Assembly: GCF_000014865.1 (NCBI RefSeq)
Contig: NC_008576.1
Coordinates: 2,633,501 to 2,697,500, forward strand
Reading direction: 5' to 3'
Length of the DNA: 64,000 bases
Source of the DNA: Magnetococcus marinus MC-1
GTDB lineage: Bacteria > Pseudomonadota > Magnetococcia > Magnetococcales > Magnetococcaceae
The notes beneath the pieces were generated by a model, which saw only the letters and a program-made list of their open reading frames with translations, was not told where the DNA came from and made no database searches. Of this stretch, positions 9,436 through 18,064 are shown piece by piece. The first letter of the stretch is position 1. Every line of letters starts with the position of its first letter. A program made the translations under genes and the position numbers.

Positions 9436-10881
9436 TCAGCCCTCTTTGACCTTTTCCACCGTATAGACGGAGATTTCTGGCCCTTGTTGCCAGCAATCGC
9501 CCTGCAAACCGGCCTTTTTGCAAAGATGATTTAAAAACAGCTCTGGGGTTGGCAACTGCTCCCACACCTGGGGTAAAAAGGTGCTGCGCCGCGTGCCCAT
9601 GGAGAGAATCACCCCATGCACCCCTGGTTTAAGCTTTTCCAACAGGTCGGCACTATCGCGATACTCCAACTTTACCGCTGGGGTAAGCAGCGACACCTCC
9701 ACCCGCAGTTGGTCCAACTCTTCTCGGTTGACCGCAGGAAAACGGGGATCTTTTAATGCCGCCGCCACCCCATTGGCCAACAGATCTTCTGCCAAACTGC
9801 GGTGCGCCTGTAGCGAACCAATACAACCCCGCAACTGCCCCTGTTTGGTCAGGGTAATAAAACAGGCTCCCGGTTGCCCAAGCTGAGGCTGAGTTTGCAC
9901 CAACTGTTCTGCGCTTAGCCCTGCTTCTCCGCTAAGCACTTGGGCCAAATGACGCCGCACCAATGGCGGCAATGGGGCCAGCGATCCTTTTGCCTGTTCT
10001 GGCTGCATAAACAGATAACTGGCATAACCCACCACCCGCTTTTTATCCCCCGCTGTGTCGCCAGAATTGCGATAGTCCGCCAACTCCGGTAGCCACCCTT
10101 GGTGTTGGGCCGTCTGCATCAAAGCGCGAATGGCAATATTGCCGCACGCCTCACATTGGGCCATGGCCTGTAAATCCATGTTAAGCACTGCCTCATTGCA
10201 GGTATGATCCAAGCCCACGGCGGTGTCGTAGTCGTAAAAGTGCGAAAGATCCGACGAACCCACAATAAGATCATCAGCCTCCCTATATTTGGCTAAAATT
10301 TCTGCAACTCGGCTTGGTTCAATGCGACCAAACACCATGGGCACCAAACGAAAATGAGCCAAACTCTCTTGTAAAAAGGGCAGGTGTACCTCCAGTGAAT
10401 GCTCTTGAGCGTGAGGCGCATTGTCCAATACCAGATCGCTCTCCTGGGCCGCCATACGCTCAACCAAGGGCAGATCCACCTCAACCAGACCCAAGGGGGT
10501 CTCAAAGGCATCGTAGTTACCCAAAGAGGCCCCATGCAGGGCCACCCGATGACTGGGCCCCAGCAAAAACACCCGCCGGGGTCGCTCTTTGGGGGCTGCC
10601 TGTAGGGTGTTATAAGCATAAGCCGCCGTTAAGCCCGAGTAGCGGTAGCCTGCATGGGGGGCCACAAAGGCGCGGGGTTCCCCTTGGTCATGCCGTTTCG
10701 GGGCCTGTTGCAAGAGAGAACGCACCAACTGACGCAATGCGTCGGCCTGGGCTGGGTAAAACATCCCCGCCACCGCCGCAGGGCGAATGCGGTGATAACC
10801 GCGGGCTGCTAAGCGTTCCGGGTTAGGGCTTACCTGGCTGTGGGGTTTGGCACTGCTTAGGGTTACTTTGATGGAGGCCAT
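9436..10881 (-). CDS. MEMO-like and AMMECR1 domains fused (AmmeMemoRadiSam proteins B and A)
   Basis: A 481-residue fusion of two conserved proteins of unknown biochemical role. Residues about 30-290 are MEMO-like, related to extradiol dioxygenases, with PHAGYRYSG, HSLEVHLPF and GSSDLSHF supplying the likely metal-site His residues. Residues about 300-475 are an AMMECR1 domain with the hallmark LRGCIGS. In many bacteria these two occur with a radical SAM protein as the AmmeMemoRadiSam set; no such partner is adjacent. The radical SAM gene at 26379 belongs to a different neighbourhood. AAGGA lies 7 bases before the ATG. The gene is divergent from yejA. Confidence 0.9.
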   Translation of the reverse strand: MASIKVTLSSAKPHSQVSPNPERLAARGYHRIRPAAVAGMFYPAQADALRQLVRSLLQQAPKRHDQGEPRAFVAPHAGYRYSGLTAAYAYNTLQAAPKERPRRVFLLGPSHRVALHGASLGNYDAFETPLGLVEVDLPLVERMAAQESDLVLDNAPHAQEHSLEVHLPFLQESLAHFRLVPMVFGRIEPSRVAEILAKYREADDLIVGSSDLSHFYDYDTAVGLDHTCNEAVLNMDLQAMAQCEACGNIAIRALMQTAQHQGWLPELADYRNSGDTAGDKKRVVGYASYLFMQPEQAKGSLAPLPPLVRRHLAQVLSGEAGLSAEQLVQTQPQLGQPGACFITLTKQGQLRGCIGSLQAHRSLAEDLLANGVAAALKDPRFPAVNREELDQLRVEVSLLTPAVKLEYRDSADLLEKLKPGVHGVILSMGTRRSTFLPQVWEQLPTPELFLNHLCKKAGLQGDCWQQGPEISVYTVEKVKEG

Positions 10882-10986
10882 CGCTTGATCCTTAATTGCC
10901 TTGGCTAACCTTGCATTCCTGACTATTTAGCGCCATGCTGCACAGGGCTTCTGGCATTAAGTTAACCATAAATTGTGTGGGCAATC

Positions 10987-12780
10987 ATGAAAAAAATAGG
11001 CTGGTTATTACTCCTTACCCTCATCCCCATGCACGCTTTTGCAGATCATGGCCTGAGCCGCTGGGGAGATTTAAAATATCCTGCTGATTTTAAACATTTT
11101 GATTATGTCAATCCCAACGCCCCTGTAGGGGGTGCCCTGACCATGTGGTCCCTGGGCGGTTTTGATAAAATGAACCCCTTTACCCTGAAAGGGGAAGCCC
11201 CCGACATGCTGGGCAGTTTGGTCTTTGAGACCCTTGCCACCAGCGCCTTGGATGAACCCTTTTCCCAATACGAGCTGTTGGCCAAGGAAGTTTTTGTGGC
11301 AGAGGATGGTTTGTCTGTCACCTATCGTCTCAACCCTGCTGCAACATTTTCGGACGGCTCGGCTGTCACCAGCGCCGATGTGCTCTTCTCTTTGGAGATC
11401 TTAAAAAGCCCCCAGGCCCACCCCCATTACAGCAGCTATTGGCGGGATATTGCAAAGGCAGTCGCCCTGGACGATCACACCGTGGTCTTTCACTTTTCCC
11501 AAAAAAACCCGGAGTTGCCCTTGATAACCGGTCAGTTACCGGTGTTAAGCAAAAACTTTTTCACCCAACACCCCTTTGGTGAAGCGTCTTTAACCCCTCC
11601 GGTCGGTTCCGGCCCCTATGTGGTGGATCGTGTGGATGCCGGCAAAACCATCACCTACAAACGCAACCCCAACTATTGGGGTTGGCAGCTGCCCACCCAA
11701 AAGGGCCTGTATAATTTTGAAAAAGTAGTGATCAAATATTTTAAGGATGCCACCGTCGCCCTAGAAGCCTTTAAGGCGGGGGAGTTTGATTTTGTGCATG
11801 TCTACCACTCCAAACAGTGGGCCAGGGACTATGTGGGCGCTGCCTTTGACCAAGGCAAAATCATAAAAACCACCCTACCCCACCAAAATGTGCAAGGTAT
11901 GCAAGGGTTTGTTCTTAACCTGCGACGTCCTATGTTCCAGGACATTCGGGTTCGCCAAGCGCTCTCGTTGGCCTTTGATTTTGAGTGGAGCAACAAAAAT
12001 CTGTTTTATGATCAATACACCCGCACAGCCAGCTATTTTGATAACTCCGAGCTGGCCGCCAAAGATCGACCCTCCCCAGCCGAATTAGCCCTGCTCACCC
12101 CATGGAAAGCCGAACTGCCTGCTTCGGTATTCGGCCCTGCCGTGGAGCCACCCACCACGTCGGGACCAGAAGGATTGCGCGGCAATTTGCGCCAAGCCAT
12201 GCAAAAACTCAAAGAGGCGGGCTGGGCATTGAACCCCCAGCGCCAACTGGTTAAAGATGGTCAGCCCTTTGTCATCGACATGGTGCTGGTTCAAGCGAGT
12301 TTTGAGCGGATTATGGCCCCCATGGTGGCCAACTTGCAAAAACTGGGCATCACCCTAAACTATCGCACCGTGGATGCCTCGCTCTACACCCGCCGCATAC
12401 GCAGTTTTGACTTTGATATGGTGGTCTCTTCGTTTGGCCAATCCCTCTCACCGGGCAATGAGCAATATGGCTATTGGCACAGTCAAAGCGCCGACCAAGA
12501 GGGCAGCAATAACCTGCTTGGCCTGAAAAACCCTGCTGTGGATGCGCTGGTGGATGCGATTACCTACGCCAAAAGCCGGGAAGAGCTGCTCACCGCCACC
12601 CACGCATTGGACCGCGTCTTGAGGGCCGGTTATTATGTGATCCCCAACTGGCACATACCCTACCATAGGCTTGCTTATTACAACTATTTTGAGCACCCAG
12701 CCACCCTGCCCCTCTACTATCAACCCTCCAGTTGGGTCATGAGTTGGTGGGTAAAACCCGGCGCCCAGCATCAGGAGTAG
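10987..12780 (+). CDS. yejA: YejA-like oligopeptide-binding protein of an ABC importer
   Basis: Periplasmic solute-binding protein, family 5 (DppA/OppA-like). The Yej branch binds microcin C-like and other peptides, which are then imported. The protein has about 597 residues. It begins with a Sec signal peptide ending around MHAFA-DHG. YejA-like sequences include HGLSRWGDLKYP at the mature N-terminus and SDGSAVTSADVLFSLE. The frame extends 12 bases upstream to a GTG, but the ATG at 10987 gives a proper signal peptide start. yejB follows after 7 bases in the same direction. Confidence 0.93.
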   Translation: MKKIGWLLLLTLIPMHAFADHGLSRWGDLKYPADFKHFDYVNPNAPVGGALTMWSLGGFDKMNPFTLKGEAPDMLGSLVFETLATSALDEPFSQYELLAKEVFVAEDGLSVTYRLNPAATFSDGSAVTSADVLFSLEILKSPQAHPHYSSYWRDIAKAVALDDHTVVFHFSQKNPELPLITGQLPVLSKNFFTQHPFGEASLTPPVGSGPYVVDRVDAGKTITYKRNPNYWGWQLPTQKGLYNFEKVVIKYFKDATVALEAFKAGEFDFVHVYHSKQWARDYVGAAFDQGKIIKTTLPHQNVQGMQGFVLNLRRPMFQDIRVRQALSLAFDFEWSNKNLFYDQYTRTASYFDNSELAAKDRPSPAELALLTPWKAELPASVFGPAVEPPTTSGPEGLRGNLRQAMQKLKEAGWALNPQRQLVKDGQPFVIDMVLVQASFERIMAPMVANLQKLGITLNYRTVDASLYTRRIRSFDFDMVVSSFGQSLSPGNEQYGYWHSQSADQEGSNNLLGLKNPAVDALVDAITYAKSREELLTATHALDRVLRAGYYVIPNWHIPYHRLAYYNYFEHPATLPLYYQPSSWVMSWWVKPGAQHQE

Positions 12781-12787
12781 CCTGCGC

Positions 12788-13840
12788 ATGTTTACCTATA
12801 TTCTGCGTCGCTTGCTGCTTATTTTTCCCACCTTGCTGGGTATTATGGCCATCACCTTTGCGGTCATCCAGTTTGTGCCCGGTGGCCCGGTAGAACGCAT
12901 GGTCTCGCTCATGTCGCAAAATCAGGCGGGTGGCGGCGAAGTAAGCAGCGGTGGCGGCGCGGGCTATCGGGCCGCCAAGGGGTTGGATGCCCAGCAGATC
13001 GAGCAATTAAAACAGCTCTACGGCTTCGATAAACCCGCCTACCAACGGTTTATCCATATGGTTGGCAATTTTTTAACCTTTGAATTTGGTGAATCCTACT
13101 ACCACCATAAGAGCGTCACGGCTTTGGTTATGGAGAAGTTACCTGTCTCTATCTCCCTGGGTATATGGACCTTTTTGCTCACCTATCTGATAAGCATCCC
13201 CTTGGGTATCCGCAAGGCGGTCAACCATGGCAGCCGTTTTGATGCCGCAACCTCCATCCTGGTGTTGGCGGGCTACTCCATCCCTGGTTTTGTCTTAGGT
13301 ATTTTACTGCTGGTGCTGTTTGGCGGGGGCAGTTTTTGGGATATTTTCCCACTCCGAGGCTTGGTCTCGGATAACTGGGAAACGCTCTCTTGGCCAGCCC
13401 GCATCGGCGATTATCTATGGCACATGGTGCTGCCCATCACCGCATCGGTGGTCGGCTCCTTTGCGGTGATGACGATGCTCACCAAAAACAGCTTTTTGGA
13501 GGAGATCTCCAAGCAATATGTCATTACCGCCCGCGCCAAAGGCCTTAGCGAACGGCAAGTGCTCTATGGGCATGTTTTCCGCAATGCCCTAATCCCGCTG
13601 GTGACGGGCTTTCCTTCCGCCTTTGTTGGGGCCTTTTTCAGCGGTAGTTTGCTCATCGAAACCATCTTCAGCCTCGATGGTCTTGGACTGCTGGGTTATG
13701 ACTCGGTGATCAACCGCGACTACCCGGTGGTCATGGCCACGCTCTACTTTTTCACCCTATTGGGGCTTATTTCCAAACTGCTCACCGATATTACCTACGT
13801 GCTGGTCGACCCACGCATTAGCTTTGAAAACGAAACCTAG
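12788..13840 (+). CDS. yejB: YejB-like peptide ABC transporter permease
   Basis: Inner-membrane permease of the DppB/OppB class that should pair with a second permease (YejE) and a duplicated ATPase (YejF). The 350-residue protein starts with a typical MFTYILRRLLLIFPTLLGI helix and carries the permease EAA-loop region around ITARAKGLSERQVLYGHVFRNALIP. CAGGAG is 11 bases before the ATG, inside the end of yejA. The next gene is on the opposite strand, so yejE and yejF are absent here. The partners must lie elsewhere, or the importer is incomplete. Confidence 0.93.
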   Translation: MFTYILRRLLLIFPTLLGIMAITFAVIQFVPGGPVERMVSLMSQNQAGGGEVSSGGGAGYRAAKGLDAQQIEQLKQLYGFDKPAYQRFIHMVGNFLTFEFGESYYHHKSVTALVMEKLPVSISLGIWTFLLTYLISIPLGIRKAVNHGSRFDAATSILVLAGYSIPGFVLGILLLVLFGGGSFWDIFPLRGLVSDNWETLSWPARIGDYLWHMVLPITASVVGSFAVMTMLTKNSFLEEISKQYVITARAKGLSERQVLYGHVFRNALIPLVTGFPSAFVGAFFSGSLLIETIFSLDGLGLLGYDSVINRDYPVVMATLYFFTLLGLISKLLTDITYVLVDPRISFENET

Positions 13841-13963
13841 CCGCAGCGTGTTTAAGCCCATCTTCCACACAGGGAACCGGATAGCCTCGGCCAACCGCTT
13901 ATCCCAAGGGCGAACCACGCCTGCCCCCTAGATCCCCCCAGCACCCCGTGAGATGAGGGAGAT

Positions 13964-15196
13964 CTATACCGCCCAAAGGTTACTCAAGCAGTCCGGCCAC
14001 CAGTAGAGGGCATCCTTATCTTTACCGGTTATGCCCGCCACGGGGCCATCTTGCGAGAGGACAAAGGCCACCGTTTCAGGATTGCGACCAATAAAGGCCA
14101 CTGCCGAGTTGTGCCGCGTACCGTACTGCAACAGATCCACATGAAAGGTGGGGTAGCCGTCATTGTCAGGCCCGTAGAGGGTTTTACCGGTCCACGGTGG
14201 TGCCTCCAAAATGGAACCAAAAGAGAGCGGCTGTAGGCGGTCGTTCATGATCAAGGCACCATCCACCCTGGTGAGCTGGGCGAGCATTTCAACATGCTCC
14301 ACAATGCGCCGTTTGACCTCGTGGATGGTCTGGGACAAGACCAGCACATTGGCCCCCTCTTCCCCCCGCTGTTTGGCCATTTCTGTCTTTTGTTGCAAGG
14401 CTTCAAGGTGGCACAGCTCCTCCAGCAAAGGGGCGCCCTCTTGGGTCTCATGCATCACATATTTTTGGTTAATCCAATCCAAGGATGGAACCGTACGATC
14501 AGTGGGCAACCAGATGACGGTACCACCATGGCCTCGACGGCTACACTCCACCAACAAACGATCAATAAAATCGCGGTATAGCTCCCAATAGTGAATACCA
14601 GAACGGCGAAATTGACTTTGGGCTTTTACCCCACGCAGCAAGCTCCAGCCAATCAGGCTAGAGGTAAAGGGGGTGGGAGTAGGTTCACTAAATCGGCCCG
14701 AGTTAAAACGGGCAATGACACTGCCACCACGAAATACCGCCACTGAACCGGTCTTCATGGTGCTTATGATCAGCGCCTCTGGGGGGGATTGTTTAAAGGG
14801 TTCCGTATCAAAACGGGTGCGTCCTCGTCTGCTAGAAAAGACCGCCCCCCAAATTTCTAGGGTTTGCGCATCATCTGGGTTAACACTCACCACAATGGAG
14901 GTGGTGGTGGGGTCATAAGCGGGCGCAAGTTTGACCAGCGAGTCCACGGTAAAGGGCAACCGTTTACTCAGGCGCAACTCCACATTATCCCCAGGGTTGC
15001 CGTGTTCAATTTCAAAATCAGGCTCCAACAGGGCCACACTCACCTGTACCGGGCGATCTTCCTCCCGTTTGAGCCCGGCTAAAAAGACCGTCTCCATGGC
15101 CGTTTTTACATGGTCAAAACGCAGCCCACTACGGTGGCGATCAGCACGATTCCATAGCGTTATCACCTGTTCAATGATATGATGGTCAAAAAGCAC
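13964..15196 (-). CDS. DisA_N (diadenylate cyclase)-like protein with altered RHR motif
   Basis: Soluble protein of about 410 residues. The C-terminal part resembles the DAC fold that makes cyclic di-AMP: DGALIM (DGA motif) at about residues 312-317, then YGTRHNSAVAF at about 358-368, and VLSQDG near 380, where canonical enzymes have a Ser-Glu. Active enzymes carry RHR after the Gly-Thr; here it is RHN, so activity is doubtful and a nucleotide-sensing role is possible. The N-terminal 300 residues match nothing I can name. The frame extends to 15256, but a GTG at 15196 has GGGAG (complement of 15203-15207) 6 bases before it and starts with MLFDHHIIEQ, so it is preferred. No operon partner is visible. 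Confidence 0.6.
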   Translation of the reverse strand: MLFDHHIIEQVITLWNRADRHRSGLRFDHVKTAMETVFLAGLKREEDRPVQVSVALLEPDFEIEHGNPGDNVELRLSKRLPFTVDSLVKLAPAYDPTTTSIVVSVNPDDAQTLEIWGAVFSSRRGRTRFDTEPFKQSPPEALIISTMKTGSVAVFRGGSVIARFNSGRFSEPTPTPFTSSLIGWSLLRGVKAQSQFRRSGIHYWELYRDFIDRLLVECSRRGHGGTVIWLPTDRTVPSLDWINQKYVMHETQEGAPLLEELCHLEALQQKTEMAKQRGEEGANVLVLSQTIHEVKRRIVEHVEMLAQLTRVDGALIMNDRLQPLSFGSILEAPPWTGKTLYGPDNDGYPTFHVDLLQYGTRHNSAVAFIGRNPETVAFVLSQDGPVAGITGKDKDALYWWPDCLSNLWAV

Positions 15197-15694
15197 GAAA
15201 GACTCCCATGCGCAACAGGCTTGACGAAACCCGAAAAAAGCTATATTCCCTATCACTACAGGAAATCATGTCATGCGCAAATGTCAATCCTACGCACGGT
15301 TCCACACATCCCAACGAAACAGGCTGTAGTTTAGCCTTTCCACGGCTGGGGAACCAAGTACCAATTGTGCTGAAGTGGCATCTTTTTAAGAAATGTGTGA
15401 TCCGGTCTCTGTCAGCAAGGGTTTGCTTAAAAAAAATAATTTCTTCCCCCGCCCCTGCACAGATACGTATCCATTGTAAAAGAAGTATCCTTATATCACA
15501 ACATGTTAGAAACAAAATATCGTAGAATCAGGGGTCCTATACGTACGGGTTTCATCAAAAAAATAAAGGTACCGTACAAAAAAAGGAAATACCTCCCCTT
15601 TACCTTTGAGTGCAAAGTGTAGTAGTAAATTATAATATTCGGGAATTCGATACCTGTGCCAACCACTCCACAATGCCGTTGGGAGAACGACACT
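15197..15694. promoter_or_regulatory. AT-rich upstream region of the dsr operon
   Basis: A 498-base gene-free stretch between the divergent DAC-like gene and dsrA. It is visibly richer in A and T than its neighbours, especially 15420-15650, as expected for a promoter region. Overlapping short frames on both strands lack ribosome sites or protein-like composition. An imperfect inverted repeat, GTACGG at 15543-15548 and CCGTAC at 15572-15577, flanks an A-rich spacer and might be a regulator site. I cannot place a promoter with confidence. Confidence 0.4.
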
Positions 15695-16903
15695 ATGGCT
15701 GAAAACAAGCTGAACCCCACCCCGAATCTGGACACCCTCGAAGAGGGACCCTGGCCCAGTTTCATCTCCGGGTTCAAAGAACTCTATAACCGCACTGGCA
15801 ATACCATGGTTCGTGGTGTGCTCGACCAGCTTAACTACTCCTATGAAACCCGCATGGGTTACTGGAAAGGTGGCGTGGTAGGTGTACACGGGTACGGCGC
15901 TGGTATCATCAGCCGCTACTCCATGGTGCCTGAACTCTTCCCTGAAGCGAAAGAGTTCCACACCATGCGCATCCAGCCTCCCCCAGGGCTTCACTACAGC
16001 ACCAAAGCGCTGCGTGAAGTGTTGGATATCTGGGAGAAGCACGGTTCCGGCATCATCTCCATGCACGGTCAAACCGGCAACTTGCAGCTGCAAGGCGTTG
16101 TTCAAGCCAATGTGCAAGAGCTGTTTGACGATCTCAACAAATTGGGTTGGGACTTGGGTGGCGCCGGCGCAACGGTACGTACTGGTGCTTCCTGTGTCGG
16201 GCCCGCTCGTTGTGAGATGGCCTGCTATGACACCCTGAAGATGCACGAAAAAGTGCTTAAATATTTTGCGGATCTAACCCACCGTCCCCAGTTGCCTTAC
16301 AAAGCCAAGTTTAAGTTTTCTGGCTGTGGTAACGACTGCGCCAACGCCATCCAGCGTTCTGACTATGCTGTGATCGGTACTTGGAAAGACGAGATCCAGG
16401 TTGACGAAGCTGAAGTAGCTAAGTTTATCGAGACCCGTGGTGTAGCCTATTTGACCAACAACGTCATCACCCGCTGCCCCACCAATGCCATCGTCATGAA
16501 CGAAGATGGCAAGTCCATCACCATCAACAACAGTGACTGCGTACGCTGCATGCACTGCTTGAACGTGATGACCAAGGCCCTTTCGCCGGGTAAAGAGCGT
16601 GGTATTGCCCTGCTGGTTGGCGGTAAAGGCCACCTGAAGGTTGGTAACATGCTGGGTTCCGTGATGGTGCCTTTCATGAAGATGGAAGACGAAGACGATA
16701 TCGAAGCCTTTATCGACATGATCGACTCCATGATTGATTACTGGGCCGAGAACGCTCTGGACCATGAGCGCGTTGGTGAGACCATCGAGCGCGTTGGCAT
16801 GCAACAATTCCTTGATGCTGTCGGTTTGGAAGCCAACCCCGACATGGTGATTCAGCCCCGCGACAACCCCTACTTCAAGGCTCCCTACGAAAAAGTAGGT
16901 TGA
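15695..16903 (+). CDS. dsrA: Dissimilatory sulfite reductase alpha subunit
   Basis: Cytoplasmic siroheme enzyme subunit. In sulfur oxidisers the DsrAB complex runs in reverse, turning sulfane sulfur delivered by DsrC into sulfite. The protein has 402 residues. The siroheme-[4Fe-4S] ligand set is C167-x5-C173 and C211-x3-C215. The inserted ferredoxin domain has C261, C282, C285 and C288. The frame extends upstream to 15656, but the ATG at 15695 has GGGAG 9 bases before it and begins MAENKLNPTP. dsrB follows after 63 bases. Codon use is strongly biased (frequent GGT, CGT, ACC), unlike neighbouring genes, which suggests high expression. The oxidative type is inferred from the dsrL neighbour. Confidence 0.97.
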   Translation: MAENKLNPTPNLDTLEEGPWPSFISGFKELYNRTGNTMVRGVLDQLNYSYETRMGYWKGGVVGVHGYGAGIISRYSMVPELFPEAKEFHTMRIQPPPGLHYSTKALREVLDIWEKHGSGIISMHGQTGNLQLQGVVQANVQELFDDLNKLGWDLGGAGATVRTGASCVGPARCEMACYDTLKMHEKVLKYFADLTHRPQLPYKAKFKFSGCGNDCANAIQRSDYAVIGTWKDEIQVDEAEVAKFIETRGVAYLTNNVITRCPTNAIVMNEDGKSITINNSDCVRCMHCLNVMTKALSPGKERGIALLVGGKGHLKVGNMLGSVMVPFMKMEDEDDIEAFIDMIDSMIDYWAENALDHERVGETIERVGMQQFLDAVGLEANPDMVIQPRDNPYFKAPYEKVG

Positions 16904-16966
16904 TTGATCAGTGTGGGTTAAACGAGACAATCCCCAAAGCTAAGAACACTCGGGAGAGTTAGATAG

Positions 16967-18040
16967 ATGGCTAAGCGTGAATATCAAACCGTAGAATCCG
17001 GTCCCCACACTTACTGGGACATGCTGCATCCGACCATTCAGAAAAACTATGGTCAGTGGAAGTATCATGACCGTCCCCGTCCTGGCGTGCTGCACCATGT
17101 CTCCCACACTGGGGATGAAGTGTGGACCGTCAAAGCGGGTACCCACCGTCAAGTCACGGTGGATATCGCTCGTCGCCTGTGCGACATTGCGGACACCTAT
17201 TGCGATGGTTTTTTGCGTTGGACCGTGCGTAACAACGTTGAGATGACCACCGATAAAGAGGCCAATGTTGAGCCCTTGATTAAGGCTCTTGAGGCTGCTG
17301 GCCACCCTGTGGGTGGTACTGGCAACTCCATTACCTCCATGGCCCACACCCAGGGCTGGTTGCACTGTGACATTCCTGCAACCGACGCTTCTGGTGTGGT
17401 GAAGTCCATCATGGACTTGGTGTATGATGAGTTTAAGCGTGAAGAGATGCCCAACCGGGTGAAACTCTCCACCTCTTGCTGCGAGATCAACTGTGGCGGT
17501 CAGGCTGACATCGCGATTGTGGTGCAGCATACCCGTCCGCCTCGCATCAACCACGACATTCTTGCATCGACCTGTGAGATGCCTTCGACTGTGGCACGCT
17601 GCCCTGTGGCCGCCATTCGTCCAACCAAAGTCAACGGTAAGCCTTCGTTGATGGTGGTTGAAGAGAAGTGCATCTGCTGCGGCGCCTGTTTTGGTGCGTG
17701 CCCTGCGATGGAGATCAACCATCCTGAGTACTCCAAACTGGCTATCTGGATCGGTGGTAAGAACGCCAACACCCGTTCCCGACCCACCAACATGAAGTTG
17801 GTTGCCCATGGTCTGCCGAATAACACCGCGCGTTGGCCTGAAGTGGCTGAGAAGGTTCTCACCATCATCAAAGCCTACAAAGAGGGTGGCCGTGATTGGG
17901 AACGTGTGGGTGAATGGGCCGAACGTATCGGTTGGAAGAAGTTCTTTGAGGTGACCGGTCTGCCCTTCGACAAGTACATGATCGATAACTATCGTCACGC
18001 TCGTAACTCCTTCAACCAGTCCGCTCACATCCGTTTCTAA
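16967..18040 (+). CDS. dsrB: Dissimilatory sulfite reductase beta subunit
   Basis: Forms the heterotetramer with DsrA and normally carries the catalytic siroheme site. The protein has 357 residues. The expected ligands are present: C134, then C171, C172 and C176 in STSCCEINCGG. The 37-residue spacing from the first to the second matches structurally known DsrB proteins. The ferredoxin domain has C212 and the C235-x2-C238-x2-C241-x3-C245 cluster. All residues needed for an active enzyme appear intact. It lies between dsrA and dsrL, 24 bases before the latter. Confidence 0.97.
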   Translation: MAKREYQTVESGPHTYWDMLHPTIQKNYGQWKYHDRPRPGVLHHVSHTGDEVWTVKAGTHRQVTVDIARRLCDIADTYCDGFLRWTVRNNVEMTTDKEANVEPLIKALEAAGHPVGGTGNSITSMAHTQGWLHCDIPATDASGVVKSIMDLVYDEFKREEMPNRVKLSTSCCEINCGGQADIAIVVQHTRPPRINHDILASTCEMPSTVARCPVAAIRPTKVNGKPSLMVVEEKCICCGACFGACPAMEINHPEYSKLAIWIGGKNANTRSRPTNMKLVAHGLPNNTARWPEVAEKVLTIIKAYKEGGRDWERVGEWAERIGWKKFFEVTGLPFDKYMIDNYRHARNSFNQSAHIRF

Positions 18041-18064
18041 GCGGTCTAGGAAGGAGGTTTCACG

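Noticed and set aside
15186-15525. Two overlapping frames on opposite strands before dsrA
   Set aside because: No ribosome sites, atypical composition, AT-rich promoter-like region.
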